Below are positions 53,779 to 61,722 of a stretch of DNA of 64,000 bases, piece after piece. Each line of letters begins with the position of its first letter. Positions within the stretch are counted from its first letter, which is position 1. This stretch comes from Mucilaginibacter gossypii (lineage in GTDB: Bacteria > Bacteroidota > Bacteroidia > Sphingobacteriales > Sphingobacteriaceae): the NCBI RefSeq assembly GCF_900100945.1, contig NZ_FNCG01000003.1, positions 558,001 to 622,000 of the forward strand, given 5' to 3'. The position numbers and the translations under genes were made by a program. The notes beneath the pieces are model-generated. The model ran no database searches. It saw nothing but the letters and a program-made list of their open reading frames with translations, and was not told the origin of the DNA.

Positions 53779-56322
53779 ATGCTTAAAATATTCAGGGTTG
53801 CCGCGCTAAGTTTGCTTTTTGTTACGCTGTTATTCAGTGTTGATGCATTTGCCCAAGCCAAAAAGAAAAGATCAAAATCGGTAAGAGACTCGCTCCGCGC
53901 CTCTATCCTTTCGCGCGATTCGATGATGCGCGCGCTCAAACGCTCGGATACATCGGTAAACAACCTGCTGCAAAAGGTTGAATATTATACATCTGCCTTT
54001 AACCAGATCAAAAGCAACCTGTCAAAAAAGTTAGATACGGCAGAGATCAGCACTAAGCTACCATCATTTGAAAGGCGGATTACGCTCATCAAATCGCTTA
54101 TTGATAATGATAAATCGAGCACGTTAAGGTACCTTTATACCATCAGGGATGTGCTTACCCGCAGTGATGACCAACTTGACCTTTGGCAGGAACAGCTTGC
54201 AGATATCAATAGTAAACTTGTTCAAAATCAAAACGATTTGGACGCCATATCGCGCGATAGCGTTTTAAAAATCCTGCCTGCTGATAGCTCACTGGCTACT
54301 ACCTATCTCATCCAAAAAATAGCAATCGACAGCAAATATCACCGCCTGGATACTACCAATAAAAAGGTAATGGTGAAAGTAGGCCTGCTGCAAAACCGCA
54401 CCTCAGCTGTTTATATTTCGATACTTGACCTCAAAGACCAGATTGATACCAAGATCAGGGATTTCAGCATTAGGGCGATGTCCCAGGAGTATAGCAACAT
54501 ATGGAACATGAATGCTGATGAAGGCAATGATTTCGGTACAGCCACAAAGGCTACTGCCGATATGAACGCTAAGCTTTTTAACTTTTTCATTGGCAGGGAT
54601 ATTCTGATCCATCTCGGGGGTTTAGTGGTGTTATTAGTATTTTTCGCCTGGGTCCGCGCCAGTCGCCGCAGGATCATGCGTGATAACGATACGCCCGAAA
54701 GTGTGTTTAGCCAGGCCAATTACGTTGTGAATTATCCGTTTGTATCCTCAATTGTTTTAACTTTTACGTTGCTGCCAAACGTTTATGATCACCCACCGGT
54801 AATTGTATTGGAGATGTTTTTATTGGTGCTGATGATTGCCCTGCTTTACCTCATAAAAAAGGCATGCCCTGCAACCATGTTCCGTTACATGCTGCAGTTA
54901 TTTTGTATCACTATTATTTACAGCCTGAGCAATCTTTATATCCAGGTTACCAATATCGACAGGGTAGTTATTTTGATTTTAGGCCTCGCTGCATCGGTAA
55001 TAAGTTTCAGGTTTTTATCAGAAGTGCGCAAGGCCACGGCTGATTACCTGCCTTATACCGGCTTTATATTGAAGGTTTTCATATTTCTGCAAGGGGCATC
55101 TTTTTTATGCAATGTTTTCGGCAGGGTAAGTTTGGCTAAGATCATTGGTGTAAGTGTGGTGTATAACCTTTGGCTTGCCCTGGCTTTGTATTATATGGTG
55201 CACATCATTATGGAAGCCTTGTTCCTGCAACTGGAAGCCGGTAAAAAGAGCAATAACCTTACTTCTTTTATCGATTATAAATTGATGCAAAATAAGTTCA
55301 GGAGTGTGCTGAGCATATTGGCTACCTTGTTGTGGCTGGTAATGCTTACCCAAAACCTGAACGTTGAAGATACCGTATTTGATTACCTGGGTGATTTTCT
55401 GACCAAAAACCGCAGCATCGGGGGTACCAATACCCAGTTCACGTTTCAAAGCGTAATCATATTTGTGGCCGTGATCTGGCTGTCATCCATCGCGTCAAAG
55501 ATCATCAGTTACCTTTATGATATTGCTGCCAAACACGCCAACGATATCGACGTAGCCAAGAAAAAGAACCGCACCTCTACCCTGCTTATCCGCATCGGCG
55601 TAATTGCTTTAGGCTTTTTCCTGGCCGTTGCTGCTTCGGGTGTGCCTATTGATAAGATTACCATCATCATCAGTGCCTTTGGTATTGGTATTGGTTTTGG
55701 CTTACAGAATATCGTAAACAACCTGGTATCGGGTTTGATACTGGCTTTCGAGAAACCTATCCAGGTTGGTGATATCATTGAGGTTGATAACCGGTCGGGC
55801 ACTATAATGGATATCGGTATCCGGGCCAGTAAAATAGCCACTTCCGATGGCGCCGAGGTAATCGTTCCTAACGGTGACCTGATTTCGCACCATGTAATTA
55901 ATTGGACGCTAAGTAATAACAATCGCCGCGTAGAGCTAATAGTAGGAGTAGCATATGGATCTGATATCGAAAAAGTTAAGAATATATTATTAAACTTATT
56001 GATGAGCCATGATGATATCATGGCTCAACCCGCGCCGTCTGTGTTCCTGCACAACCTCAACGAAAGCTCGGTTGATTTCAGGCTATTCTTTTGGGCTGCA
56101 GATATCTCCACATGGCTTTCATTGAAAAGCCGCGTGCTTGCCGATATCTATGATGCTTTTGCTAAAGAAGGTATCGAAATACCGTTCCGCCAGCAGGATG
56201 TACGGGTGATATGGCCTAAGGGTTTGCCACCTATTAAAGTAGAAGCGCCGGGAATAAGGGAAGCTGAAGAAACAGAACAGGATACAAACGATACTAAAGC
56301 TCCGAAGGATCAAGATCAGTAA
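53779..56322 (+). CDS. large mechanosensitive channel, MscS family
   Basis: 847 residues, well beyond the 286 of E. coli MscS. A signal-like start (MLKIFRVAALSLLFVTLLFSVDAFAQ) precedes a coiled-coil-rich periplasmic region (about 30-270), several extra membrane helices (about 285-600) and the channel core: pore helix GIGIGFGLQNIVNNLVSGLILAFEKPIQVGDIIEV around residues 630-665 and the beta domain with ASKIATSDGAEVIVPNGDLI. It opens in response to membrane tension to release ions and solutes under hypo-osmotic shock. The long periplasmic part resembles MscK/MscM-type channels. Its 3' end overlaps the convergent GT2 gene by 29 bp. Confidence 0.9.
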   Translation: MLKIFRVAALSLLFVTLLFSVDAFAQAKKKRSKSVRDSLRASILSRDSMMRALKRSDTSVNNLLQKVEYYTSAFNQIKSNLSKKLDTAEISTKLPSFERRITLIKSLIDNDKSSTLRYLYTIRDVLTRSDDQLDLWQEQLADINSKLVQNQNDLDAISRDSVLKILPADSSLATTYLIQKIAIDSKYHRLDTTNKKVMVKVGLLQNRTSAVYISILDLKDQIDTKIRDFSIRAMSQEYSNIWNMNADEGNDFGTATKATADMNAKLFNFFIGRDILIHLGGLVVLLVFFAWVRASRRRIMRDNDTPESVFSQANYVVNYPFVSSIVLTFTLLPNVYDHPPVIVLEMFLLVLMIALLYLIKKACPATMFRYMLQLFCITIIYSLSNLYIQVTNIDRVVILILGLAASVISFRFLSEVRKATADYLPYTGFILKVFIFLQGASFLCNVFGRVSLAKIIGVSVVYNLWLALALYYMVHIIMEALFLQLEAGKKSNNLTSFIDYKLMQNKFRSVLSILATLLWLVMLTQNLNVEDTVFDYLGDFLTKNRSIGGTNTQFTFQSVIIFVAVIWLSSIASKIISYLYDIAAKHANDIDVAKKKNRTSTLLIRIGVIALGFFLAVAASGVPIDKITIIISAFGIGIGFGLQNIVNNLVSGLILAFEKPIQVGDIIEVDNRSGTIMDIGIRASKIATSDGAEVIVPNGDLISHHVINWTLSNNNRRVELIVGVAYGSDIEKVKNILLNLLMSHDDIMAQPAPSVFLHNLNESSVDFRLFFWAADISTWLSLKSRVLADIYDAFAKEGIEIPFRQQDVRVIWPKGLPPIKVEAPGIREAEETEQDTNDTKAPKDQDQ

Positions 56323-57331
56323 AATGAGTTTTCTTTTTCACAAAGAAATCCCAAACTATACTGCCTCTGTATATGCCTTTTGTGTTTTGTACCGCGTTGC
56401 CTTTCGCCTTTTGCCTTTCGCCTTTACCCTTCTTAAAGAGGCTTAACACAAAGCTTTGATGTGCCCTGCTTACTGCCCAGGCATCTTTGCGTTTACCTTC
56501 CATCAAAAACCTGAACAAGGCCAGTAGATCCATTATAAAGCGGATGCTGATCACCCAAAACGTCCGCCAAAATGGAAGGTTCTTTTTTATAAGCAGCAGG
56601 TTATTCCTGAAATTGAGATAAGTCTTAAACGGATTTTCGGCATTTAATGTACCGCCGCCAACGTGATATATGGTTGATTGCGCGCAATACATTACTTTAT
56701 AGCCCATGTTTTTTAAGCGCCAGCAAAGGTCAATCTCTTCCATATGGGCAAAAAAGCTTTCATCAAAGCCGCCGGCTTCATCCCAAATGCTTTTTTTGAT
56801 AAACAAAGAAGCTCCCGATGCCCAGAATACCTCACCTGATTGCTCATATTGACCGTTATCCTTTTCCAGCTCGTAAAAGATTCTACCGCGGCAAAAGGGA
56901 TAGCCGTGCTTATCAATAAAGCCACCGGCAGCGCCGGCATGTTCAAAATATTCTTTTTGTGCGTATGACCGGATCTTGGGAGCAGCAGCAGCGATTAAAC
57001 TATCTCTTTCCATTAATTCGATAACAGGTTCAATCCAGCCTGGAACAACCTCAACGTCGGAGTTAAGCAGGATATAATAATCGGCATCAACCTGGGCCAG
57101 CACCCGGTTATACCCCCCTGTAAAGCCGTAGTTTTTATCATTTTGGATAATCCTTACCGATGGATAGTTTGCGCGCATAAACGCTACTGAATCATCCGAA
57201 GAAGCGTTATCCCCCATAACGATATCCAGGTTAGGATACGTTGAGGATAATACCGAAGGAAGAAATTGTTTAAGGTACTTTGCGCCGTTCCAGTTTAAAA
57301 TAACTACAGCAACTTTAGGTGTATGGGTCAT
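56294..57331 (-). CDS. GT2 glycosyltransferase (rhamnosyl-type)
   Basis: 345 residues. The GT-A fold has VAVVILNWNGAKYLKQFLPSVLSS, DIVMGDNASSDDSVAFM, the D-x-D-type NSDVEVVPGWI (about residue 94-104), and the acceptor segment EVFWASGASLFIKKSIWDEAGGFDESFFAHMEEIDLCWRLKNMGYK, all typical of GT2 members that add sugars such as rhamnose to polysaccharides. It has a C-terminal hydrophobic segment (about 255-275) and a basic tail. Its ATG overlaps the stop of the upstream LpxL-like gene (ATGA), so they are coupled. It could act in envelope glycolipid synthesis; the sugar is unknown. Confidence 0.9.
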   Translation of the reverse strand: MTHTPKVAVVILNWNGAKYLKQFLPSVLSSTYPNLDIVMGDNASSDDSVAFMRANYPSVRIIQNDKNYGFTGGYNRVLAQVDADYYILLNSDVEVVPGWIEPVIELMERDSLIAAAAPKIRSYAQKEYFEHAGAAGGFIDKHGYPFCRGRIFYELEKDNGQYEQSGEVFWASGASLFIKKSIWDEAGGFDESFFAHMEEIDLCWRLKNMGYKVMYCAQSTIYHVGGGTLNAENPFKTYLNFRNNLLLIKKNLPFWRTFWVISIRFIMDLLALFRFLMEGKRKDAWAVSRAHQSFVLSLFKKGKGERQKAKGNAVQNTKGIYRGSIVWDFFVKKKTHFTDLDPSEL

Positions 57332-58212
57332 CTATGTAAATCCTCCGGCTTAAATTTCCATCTCCGGTGCGACCATAGCCAATATTGCGGTTCCCTCCTG
57401 ATCATCCCCTCAAGATATTTAACATGCATATCTGTTATTTCGTGTTCGGCAGTTTCTTTTGGTGTTTCGGTAAGCGGGATTAGCGTATATTCATAATATC
57501 CGCGTTTTACCCTTTTCATGTCGTAAAAAACAACAGCTGCGTCAATTGTTTTGGCAATTTTTTCGATACCCAAAAATACCGCAGTAGGCTGGTTTAAAAA
57601 ATTGGTGAAATAGTTTACCTCATGCATCACGGGAGTTTGATCGCCTACGAGCACACTTACAGTAAGTTCTTTACGGTATTCAATCATTTTACGCAATGTT
57701 TGCTTCATGGCAACCGGCTGCCCACCAAACCTAGAACGGATCTTGATGAAAAAATCATCAAACGTTTTGTTAGACAAGTTTTTGTAAATGATCATGAACC
57801 TTTTATCGGTAACAAAGTTGAAATTGAGGGCGGCCATTTCCCAGTTGCAGTAATGGCCGGCAACTGCAATAATACTTTTACCTTTAGCAAAGTATTCAAA
57901 CACCAAATCGGAGTTGGTAGCCACTACCCTTTTCTGGATCTGTTTTTCTGATACGGTGATCATTTTAATGGTTTCCACTATCAGGTCGGCCAGGTAGCGA
58001 TAATACTTTCGTTCAATATCATGACGTTCCTGATCTGTTTTTTCGGGAAACGAATTGCGGAGGTTTTGCTGCACCACATCGCGGCGATAATGAACAATGT
58101 GGTAGATAATAACGAAAGAAATATCAGATAAAATGTATAAAAACCAAAAGGGCAGCAGCGATATCAGGTATAAAATTAATATGCCAAACTTAGTAAAGCC
58201 CTTTTTTATCAT
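57328..58212 (-). CDS. LpxL/HtrB-like lysophospholipid or lipid A acyltransferase
   Basis: 294 residues. An N-terminal membrane segment (MIKKGFTKFGILILYLISLLPFWFLYIL) leads into the acyltransferase domain with H-x-x-x-x-x-E in AVAGHYCNWEMAALNF (about residues 112-118) and VLVGDQTPVMHEVNYFTNFLNQPTAVFLGIEKIAK with the R/D/Q block. LpxL/HtrB enzymes add a secondary acyl chain to lipid A precursors at the inner membrane. Its start was placed at ATG 58212; the longer TTG start lies beyond the divergent gene's region. It overlaps the GT2 gene downstream, and its start is 35 bp from the divergent WbqC-like start. Confidence 0.9.
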   Translation of the reverse strand: MIKKGFTKFGILILYLISLLPFWFLYILSDISFVIIYHIVHYRRDVVQQNLRNSFPEKTDQERHDIERKYYRYLADLIVETIKMITVSEKQIQKRVVATNSDLVFEYFAKGKSIIAVAGHYCNWEMAALNFNFVTDKRFMIIYKNLSNKTFDDFFIKIRSRFGGQPVAMKQTLRKMIEYRKELTVSVLVGDQTPVMHEVNYFTNFLNQPTAVFLGIEKIAKTIDAAVVFYDMKRVKRGYYEYTLIPLTETPKETAEHEITDMHVKYLEGMIRREPQYWLWSHRRWKFKPEDLHR

Positions 58213-58247
58213 TATTTTAGCCAATTTTGAGCACAAACATAAAATAT

Positions 58248-58859
58248 ATGATTGAAAAAGGCGCTGTGTTACCTATGTTTTATCTTCCACCGGTCGACTA
58301 TTTTGTACAGTTAAATATGTACAAGCCTGATATACTGATAGAAAGAGAAGAGCATTTCCCCAAACAAACTTATCGCAACCGGGCTAATATCTACTCGCCC
58401 GATGGGGTACTGGCATTGGTGGTGCCGGTAATAAAAGGTTCAAAAAACCATACTAAAGTTAAAGATGTAAAAATCAGCTACGATTTTATGTGGCAGCGCC
58501 TGCACTGGCAAAGCTTGCAGGCCTGTTATCGCCGTTCGGCTTATTTTGAATTTTATGAAGATGATTTAGCGCCTTTTTATGAAAAACAAATCACCTATTT
58601 GTTTGATTATAATCAGGAGCTTTTGAACCTGCTGCTCAAGCTTACTAAAATAAAAACAGAACTAAATTATACGGATGAATACCAGGCCGAATATCCTAAC
58701 CTGCACGATTTTCGGTTTTCTATTCATCCTAAAAAAGAAAGCGAAATGCAGCAGAAACCATATTTCCAGGTATTTGAAGACCGACGGGGCTTTATGAAAA
58801 ACCTGAGTATTATTGACCTGCTGTTTAACCAGGGCCCGCAAACCATAAACTATTTGTAG
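58248..58859 (+). CDS. WbqC-family protein
   Basis: 203 residues. The family start is MIEKGAVLPMFYLPPVDYFVQLNMYKPDI, followed by EHFPKQTYRNRANIYSPDGVLALVVPVIKGSKNHTKVKDVKI and WQRLHWQSLQACYRRSAYFEFYEDDLAPFY, the block most typical of WbqC-like proteins. The family occurs in O-antigen and other polysaccharide clusters but its reaction is not known; a role in sugar or amino-sugar modification is often proposed. A TTG 21 bp upstream is possible. Its stop is followed directly by the CorA ATG (TAGATG) and it is divergent from the LpxL-like gene. Confidence 0.85.
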   Translation: MIEKGAVLPMFYLPPVDYFVQLNMYKPDILIEREEHFPKQTYRNRANIYSPDGVLALVVPVIKGSKNHTKVKDVKISYDFMWQRLHWQSLQACYRRSAYFEFYEDDLAPFYEKQITYLFDYNQELLNLLLKLTKIKTELNYTDEYQAEYPNLHDFRFSIHPKKESEMQQKPYFQVFEDRRGFMKNLSIIDLLFNQGPQTINYL

Positions 58860-59984
58860 ATGAATGGCAACTTTAAACGCCTGCGCCTTAAAAAACACAA
58901 ACACGCAGGAAATGTAGGTGACAGACCGGGTACTATCAGGGTAGCCGATGATGCACTGAAACCCATTATATCCGTTTACTCATATAATAAAGATGAGTTG
59001 GTAACCTGTGAGGGAAAGGATATCAAAACAGCATTAAAACAGCTCAATAAATGTGACAATCATACCCATTGGATCAAGATTAATGGGTTAGGCGATGCCT
59101 CGCTGATTGAGCAAATTGGTGAGCATTGCAGTATAAATGCCCTGGTTTTGGAGGATATTGCCAATACGCACCAGCGCCCCAAATTTGATGAATACGAGGA
59201 TTATGCCTTTTGTACCAGCCGCATCGTTCAATTTAACAAGGATAACGAGATCATTAACTGCCAGTTTTCGGCTATCATAAAAGATAATATCATCATTAGT
59301 TTTGAGGAGGATCACACCGAGCGCTTTGACGCCGTAAAAGCCCGTTTGAAAGCCGGAAAGGGTGCTATCCGTACCGCGGGACCCGGATATATGTGTTATG
59401 CGCTTACTGACACTATAATTGATACCTACTTTGTGCTGCTTGCCGAAATTGGCGATCATTTGGATGCCCTTGAAGATAAGCTTTACCTGAGCGCCGATAA
59501 AACCATCATGTTTAATGCCCAGCAGCTAAAACGTACGCTCATTGTTGTACGCCGTGCCAGCTGGCCCGAGCGGGATAAGATCAATGACATGATCAGGTCT
59601 GAAAGTCCGCTGATAACGTCGGAAGTTAAATTGTTTTTACGCGACGCTTACGACCATTGCATCCAGGCTATGGATCTCATTGAAAATTATAAGGAGGTAA
59701 CATCAAGCATCATCGATCTGTACCTATCCATGGTAAGTAACCGCATGAACGAGATCATGAAGGTGCTTACCATTATTTCGGTGATTTTCATTCCGCTTAC
59801 TTTTATTGCGGGCATTTACGGCATGAATTTTTCGCGCCAGGATGATAAAGGCCATATCCTTCCGGATAACATGCCCGAATTGTACTGGCACCATGGTTAC
59901 ATTTATGCTATCGTGTTTATGTTTTTGATAGCCTTAATACAGGTGTTTGTATTTTGGAAAAAGGGTTGGTTTAACAGGCTATAA
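58860..59984 (+). CDS. corA: magnesium/cobalt transporter CorA
   Basis: 374 residues. A cytoplasmic alpha/beta domain (about 30-290) precedes two C-terminal membrane helices; the signature G-M-N is in GIYGMNFS near residue 320, after VLTIISVIFIPLTFIA. CorA forms a pentameric channel that imports Mg2+ (also Co2+ and Ni2+). The gene begins on the base after the WbqC stop, so the two are translationally coupled, although no functional link is evident. After the stop comes a set of GC-rich palindromes. Confidence 0.96.
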   Translation: MNGNFKRLRLKKHKHAGNVGDRPGTIRVADDALKPIISVYSYNKDELVTCEGKDIKTALKQLNKCDNHTHWIKINGLGDASLIEQIGEHCSINALVLEDIANTHQRPKFDEYEDYAFCTSRIVQFNKDNEIINCQFSAIIKDNIIISFEEDHTERFDAVKARLKAGKGAIRTAGPGYMCYALTDTIIDTYFVLLAEIGDHLDALEDKLYLSADKTIMFNAQQLKRTLIVVRRASWPERDKINDMIRSESPLITSEVKLFLRDAYDHCIQAMDLIENYKEVTSSIIDLYLSMVSNRMNEIMKVLTIISVIFIPLTFIAGIYGMNFSRQDDKGHILPDNMPELYWHHGYIYAIVFMFLIALIQVFVFWKKGWFNRL

Positions 59985-59985
59985 G

Positions 59986-60063
59986 CTCCCCGCCCCCTAA
60001 AGGGGAGAAAAAAGGAGTTATTGAACAAGCTTACAAAGCACCCCCTTTACGGGGCCGGGCGGC
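59986..60063. repeat. paired GC-rich palindromes (CCCCTAAAGGGG-type)
   Basis: Two GC-rich units lie in opposite sense in an AT-rich region: CCCCGCCCCCTAAAGGGGAG (59989-60008) and ACCCCCTTTACGGGGCCGGGC (about 60041-60061). Each holds an inner CCCC/GGGG palindrome. The second unit also encodes the last residues (R-P-R-K-G-G-A-L) of the DUF3820 protein on the minus strand. Confidence 0.7.
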
Positions 60064-60294
60064 TTGAACTTGTTTCTTTACCATATACAGGATCTCACCC
60101 AGCCCATTTGTTTTGATCTCAAATGTGGTTGAAAGCAACATCCCCATTTTATCTTTACTAAAACCCTTGCCCGCCATCCATTCCAGGTATGATACCGGGA
60201 TATCGGCTATAATAGTGCCTTTATATTTACCGTAAGGCATTTTGGTTTGTACAATATCAATGAGGATCTTTGGATCTGGCTTTAAATTTTCCAC
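60031..60294 (-). CDS. DUF3820 protein, GTG start
   Basis: 87 residues. The family core is MPYGKYKGTIIADIPVSYLEWMAGKGF (about residues 19-45). It starts at GTG (60294) directly before ENLKPDPKILIDIVQTKMPYG. DUF3820 occurs in many bacteria and has been called a putative quorum-sensing-regulated virulence factor in databases; its activity is not known. The last nine residues are encoded by a GC-rich repeat unit and are probably not part of the original fold. The MBL-fold gene is 37 bp upstream on the same strand. Confidence 0.82.
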   Translation of the reverse strand: MENLKPDPKILIDIVQTKMPYGKYKGTIIADIPVSYLEWMAGKGFSKDKMGMLLSTTFEIKTNGLGEILYMVKKQVQAARPRKGGAL

Positions 60295-60331
60295 GCGGTA
60301 AAGGTAAGCACAAACCGATGGGATTCTGCTC

Positions 60332-61267
60332 CTATTCCTGCAATCCTTTTATAATAAAAAATGTTGCGAGTGCAGCTGCGACGCCAACTGTTGCTTTTAA
60401 AATACTGCTGCTTATATAAGGCGGGATATAGGTCACGCCCATTTCATCGGCAACAGCCGGATGCCCCACATAGCGGCCTTTTACAGGTATTGCTACCTGC
60501 TCAAAGTTATCGGCCAGTTCATGTAATTGATCATGCAGCTCACGGCCGCGCATTACGGGGCCATGACCTGCCGCTACTGTGCGTGGTTCAAGCGCGGCAA
60601 GCCTTCGTACTGATTGGGCAGCAGCTTCCCAGTCGGTAGTGAAATACCTCGGCGGGCCGGTTAACTTTTTAAGCGAACTAAATGAATAGAAAGCTGATTC
60701 GGCCTTGGTAGTTGAAAACGCATCCCCGGCTATTAAGGTCGAATTTATTGGCAAAAACAGCGAAATATGGCCCGGCGTATGTCCCGGTGTGTGAATGATC
60801 TTCCATTCGGGCAGTTCTGGAATCCCTTCCTCCATATCGATGGTTTTTACTTTAGTACCGAGGTTAATGGGGGATGTTGGGAAAAATACCGACAGTAAGC
60901 TCATCAGCCCGTCGGTCAGTGATGGATCAGCCGGCGGATATGATGACAGGCCTGTTAGGTAAGGCAATTCAAGTGCGTGGGCATAAACAGGTACATTCCA
61001 AATCTCCAAAAGTTCTGCCAATCCTCCCGAGTGGTCGGCATGTCCATGTGTGAGCACAATAGCGGCAGGCCTGGTTCCCGGGCCAAAAAGCTCTTCGGCC
61101 ATGGCAATGATTTTTTTTGCCGAACCTTTTAAGCCCGTATCAACCAAAACCCAGCCTTTGGCAGCACCGGGACGGTTGGCGATCATGTAAACATTAACAA
61201 ATAATAGTTTAGTTCCCCATACCCTTTGCGATACCTGGAAATATTTTGTACTGAGCCTTCTGTTCAT
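60332..61267 (-). CDS. MBL-fold metallo-hydrolase with C-terminal membrane helix
   Basis: 311 residues. The metallo-beta-lactamase motif H-x-H-x-D-H is complete in VLTHGHADHSGG (about residues 75-86), with the further ligands in HTPGHTPGHISL (His) and LIAGDAFS (Asp), and GHGPVMRG (His) near the end. A hydrophobic segment at the C-terminus (about 285-305) may anchor it in the membrane. It belongs to the general MBL hydrolase group and could act on acyl-lactones, glyoxalase-type thioesters or other substrates; sequence does not decide. It is divergent from the short genes at 61359 and 61431. Confidence 0.88.
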   Translation of the reverse strand: MNRRLSTKYFQVSQRVWGTKLLFVNVYMIANRPGAAKGWVLVDTGLKGSAKKIIAMAEELFGPGTRPAAIVLTHGHADHSGGLAELLEIWNVPVYAHALELPYLTGLSSYPPADPSLTDGLMSLLSVFFPTSPINLGTKVKTIDMEEGIPELPEWKIIHTPGHTPGHISLFLPINSTLIAGDAFSTTKAESAFYSFSSLKKLTGPPRYFTTDWEAAAQSVRRLAALEPRTVAAGHGPVMRGRELHDQLHELADNFEQVAIPVKGRYVGHPAVADEMGVTYIPPYISSSILKATVGVAAALATFFIIKGLQE

Positions 61268-61358
61268 GGTTTATAATTATTAACAAAACGTAACTCTTGT
61301 ATTAAAAGTTTTAGCTGCTTAAATTTAAACACAATTTTATCAGTCTAAAACAAATAAC

Positions 61359-61415
61359 ATGGCCTTCGGCTTAACACCAGCGCAAACAGAAACTGCCAGA
61401 ACTATGTTAGGTTAG
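61359..61415 (+). CDS. possible 18-residue leader or small protein
   Basis: An ATG opens a frame of 18 codons, MAFGLTPAQTETARTMLG, with a TAG stop at 61413. The stretch is clearly richer in GC (GCC TTC GGC) than the AT-rich spacer before it, which suggests coding use. It ends 15 bp before the 79-aa gene. It may be a small protein or a regulatory leader peptide; the evidence is composition and position only. Confidence 0.35.
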   Translation: MAFGLTPAQTETARTMLG

Positions 61416-61430
61416 TAAACTATAAACACT

Positions 61431-61670
61431 ATGAAACAACAATTTGATGCCACGCTTACGGGGACCGATAGCATTATTGAAGGTACAGCGCAACAGGTGA
61501 CCTGGGCCGGTTATGCCAATGCATATGAGTTTAAATCGATAGATGGCACACTACATTTAGTAATTGTCAAAGACCAGGATGGCGAATGGATCAGGATTGA
61601 TGGTACAGAGCCTTACCTTTCGAGCTGGATTGATGAACTGGCCGAACAGGCAGTAAGCCACTCTTTATAA
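61431..61670 (+). CDS. hypothetical protein, 79 aa
   Basis: A small soluble beta-rich protein: QFDATLTGTDSIIEGTAQQVTWAGYANAYEFKSIDGTLHLVIVKDQDGEWIRIDGTEPYLSSWIDELAEQ. There is no signal peptide. The pattern of alternating strands and a final acidic helix suggests a compact single domain. I do not recognise the family. A terminator follows within 6 bp of the stop. Confidence 0.6.
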   Translation: MKQQFDATLTGTDSIIEGTAQQVTWAGYANAYEFKSIDGTLHLVIVKDQDGEWIRIDGTEPYLSSWIDELAEQAVSHSL

Positions 61671-61675
61671 AAAAA

Positions 61676-61703
61676 GGAAGCCGGATCATTTGCCCCGGCT
61701 TCC
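61676..61703 (+). terminator. rho-independent terminator after 79-aa gene
   Basis: 9-bp perfect stem GGAAGCCGG / CCGGCTTCC with a loop of ten, preceded by an A-run and followed by TTCGTT. It also faces the convergent MFS gene at 61723. Confidence 0.8.
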
Positions 61704-61722
61704 TTCGTTATATTTCATATGA

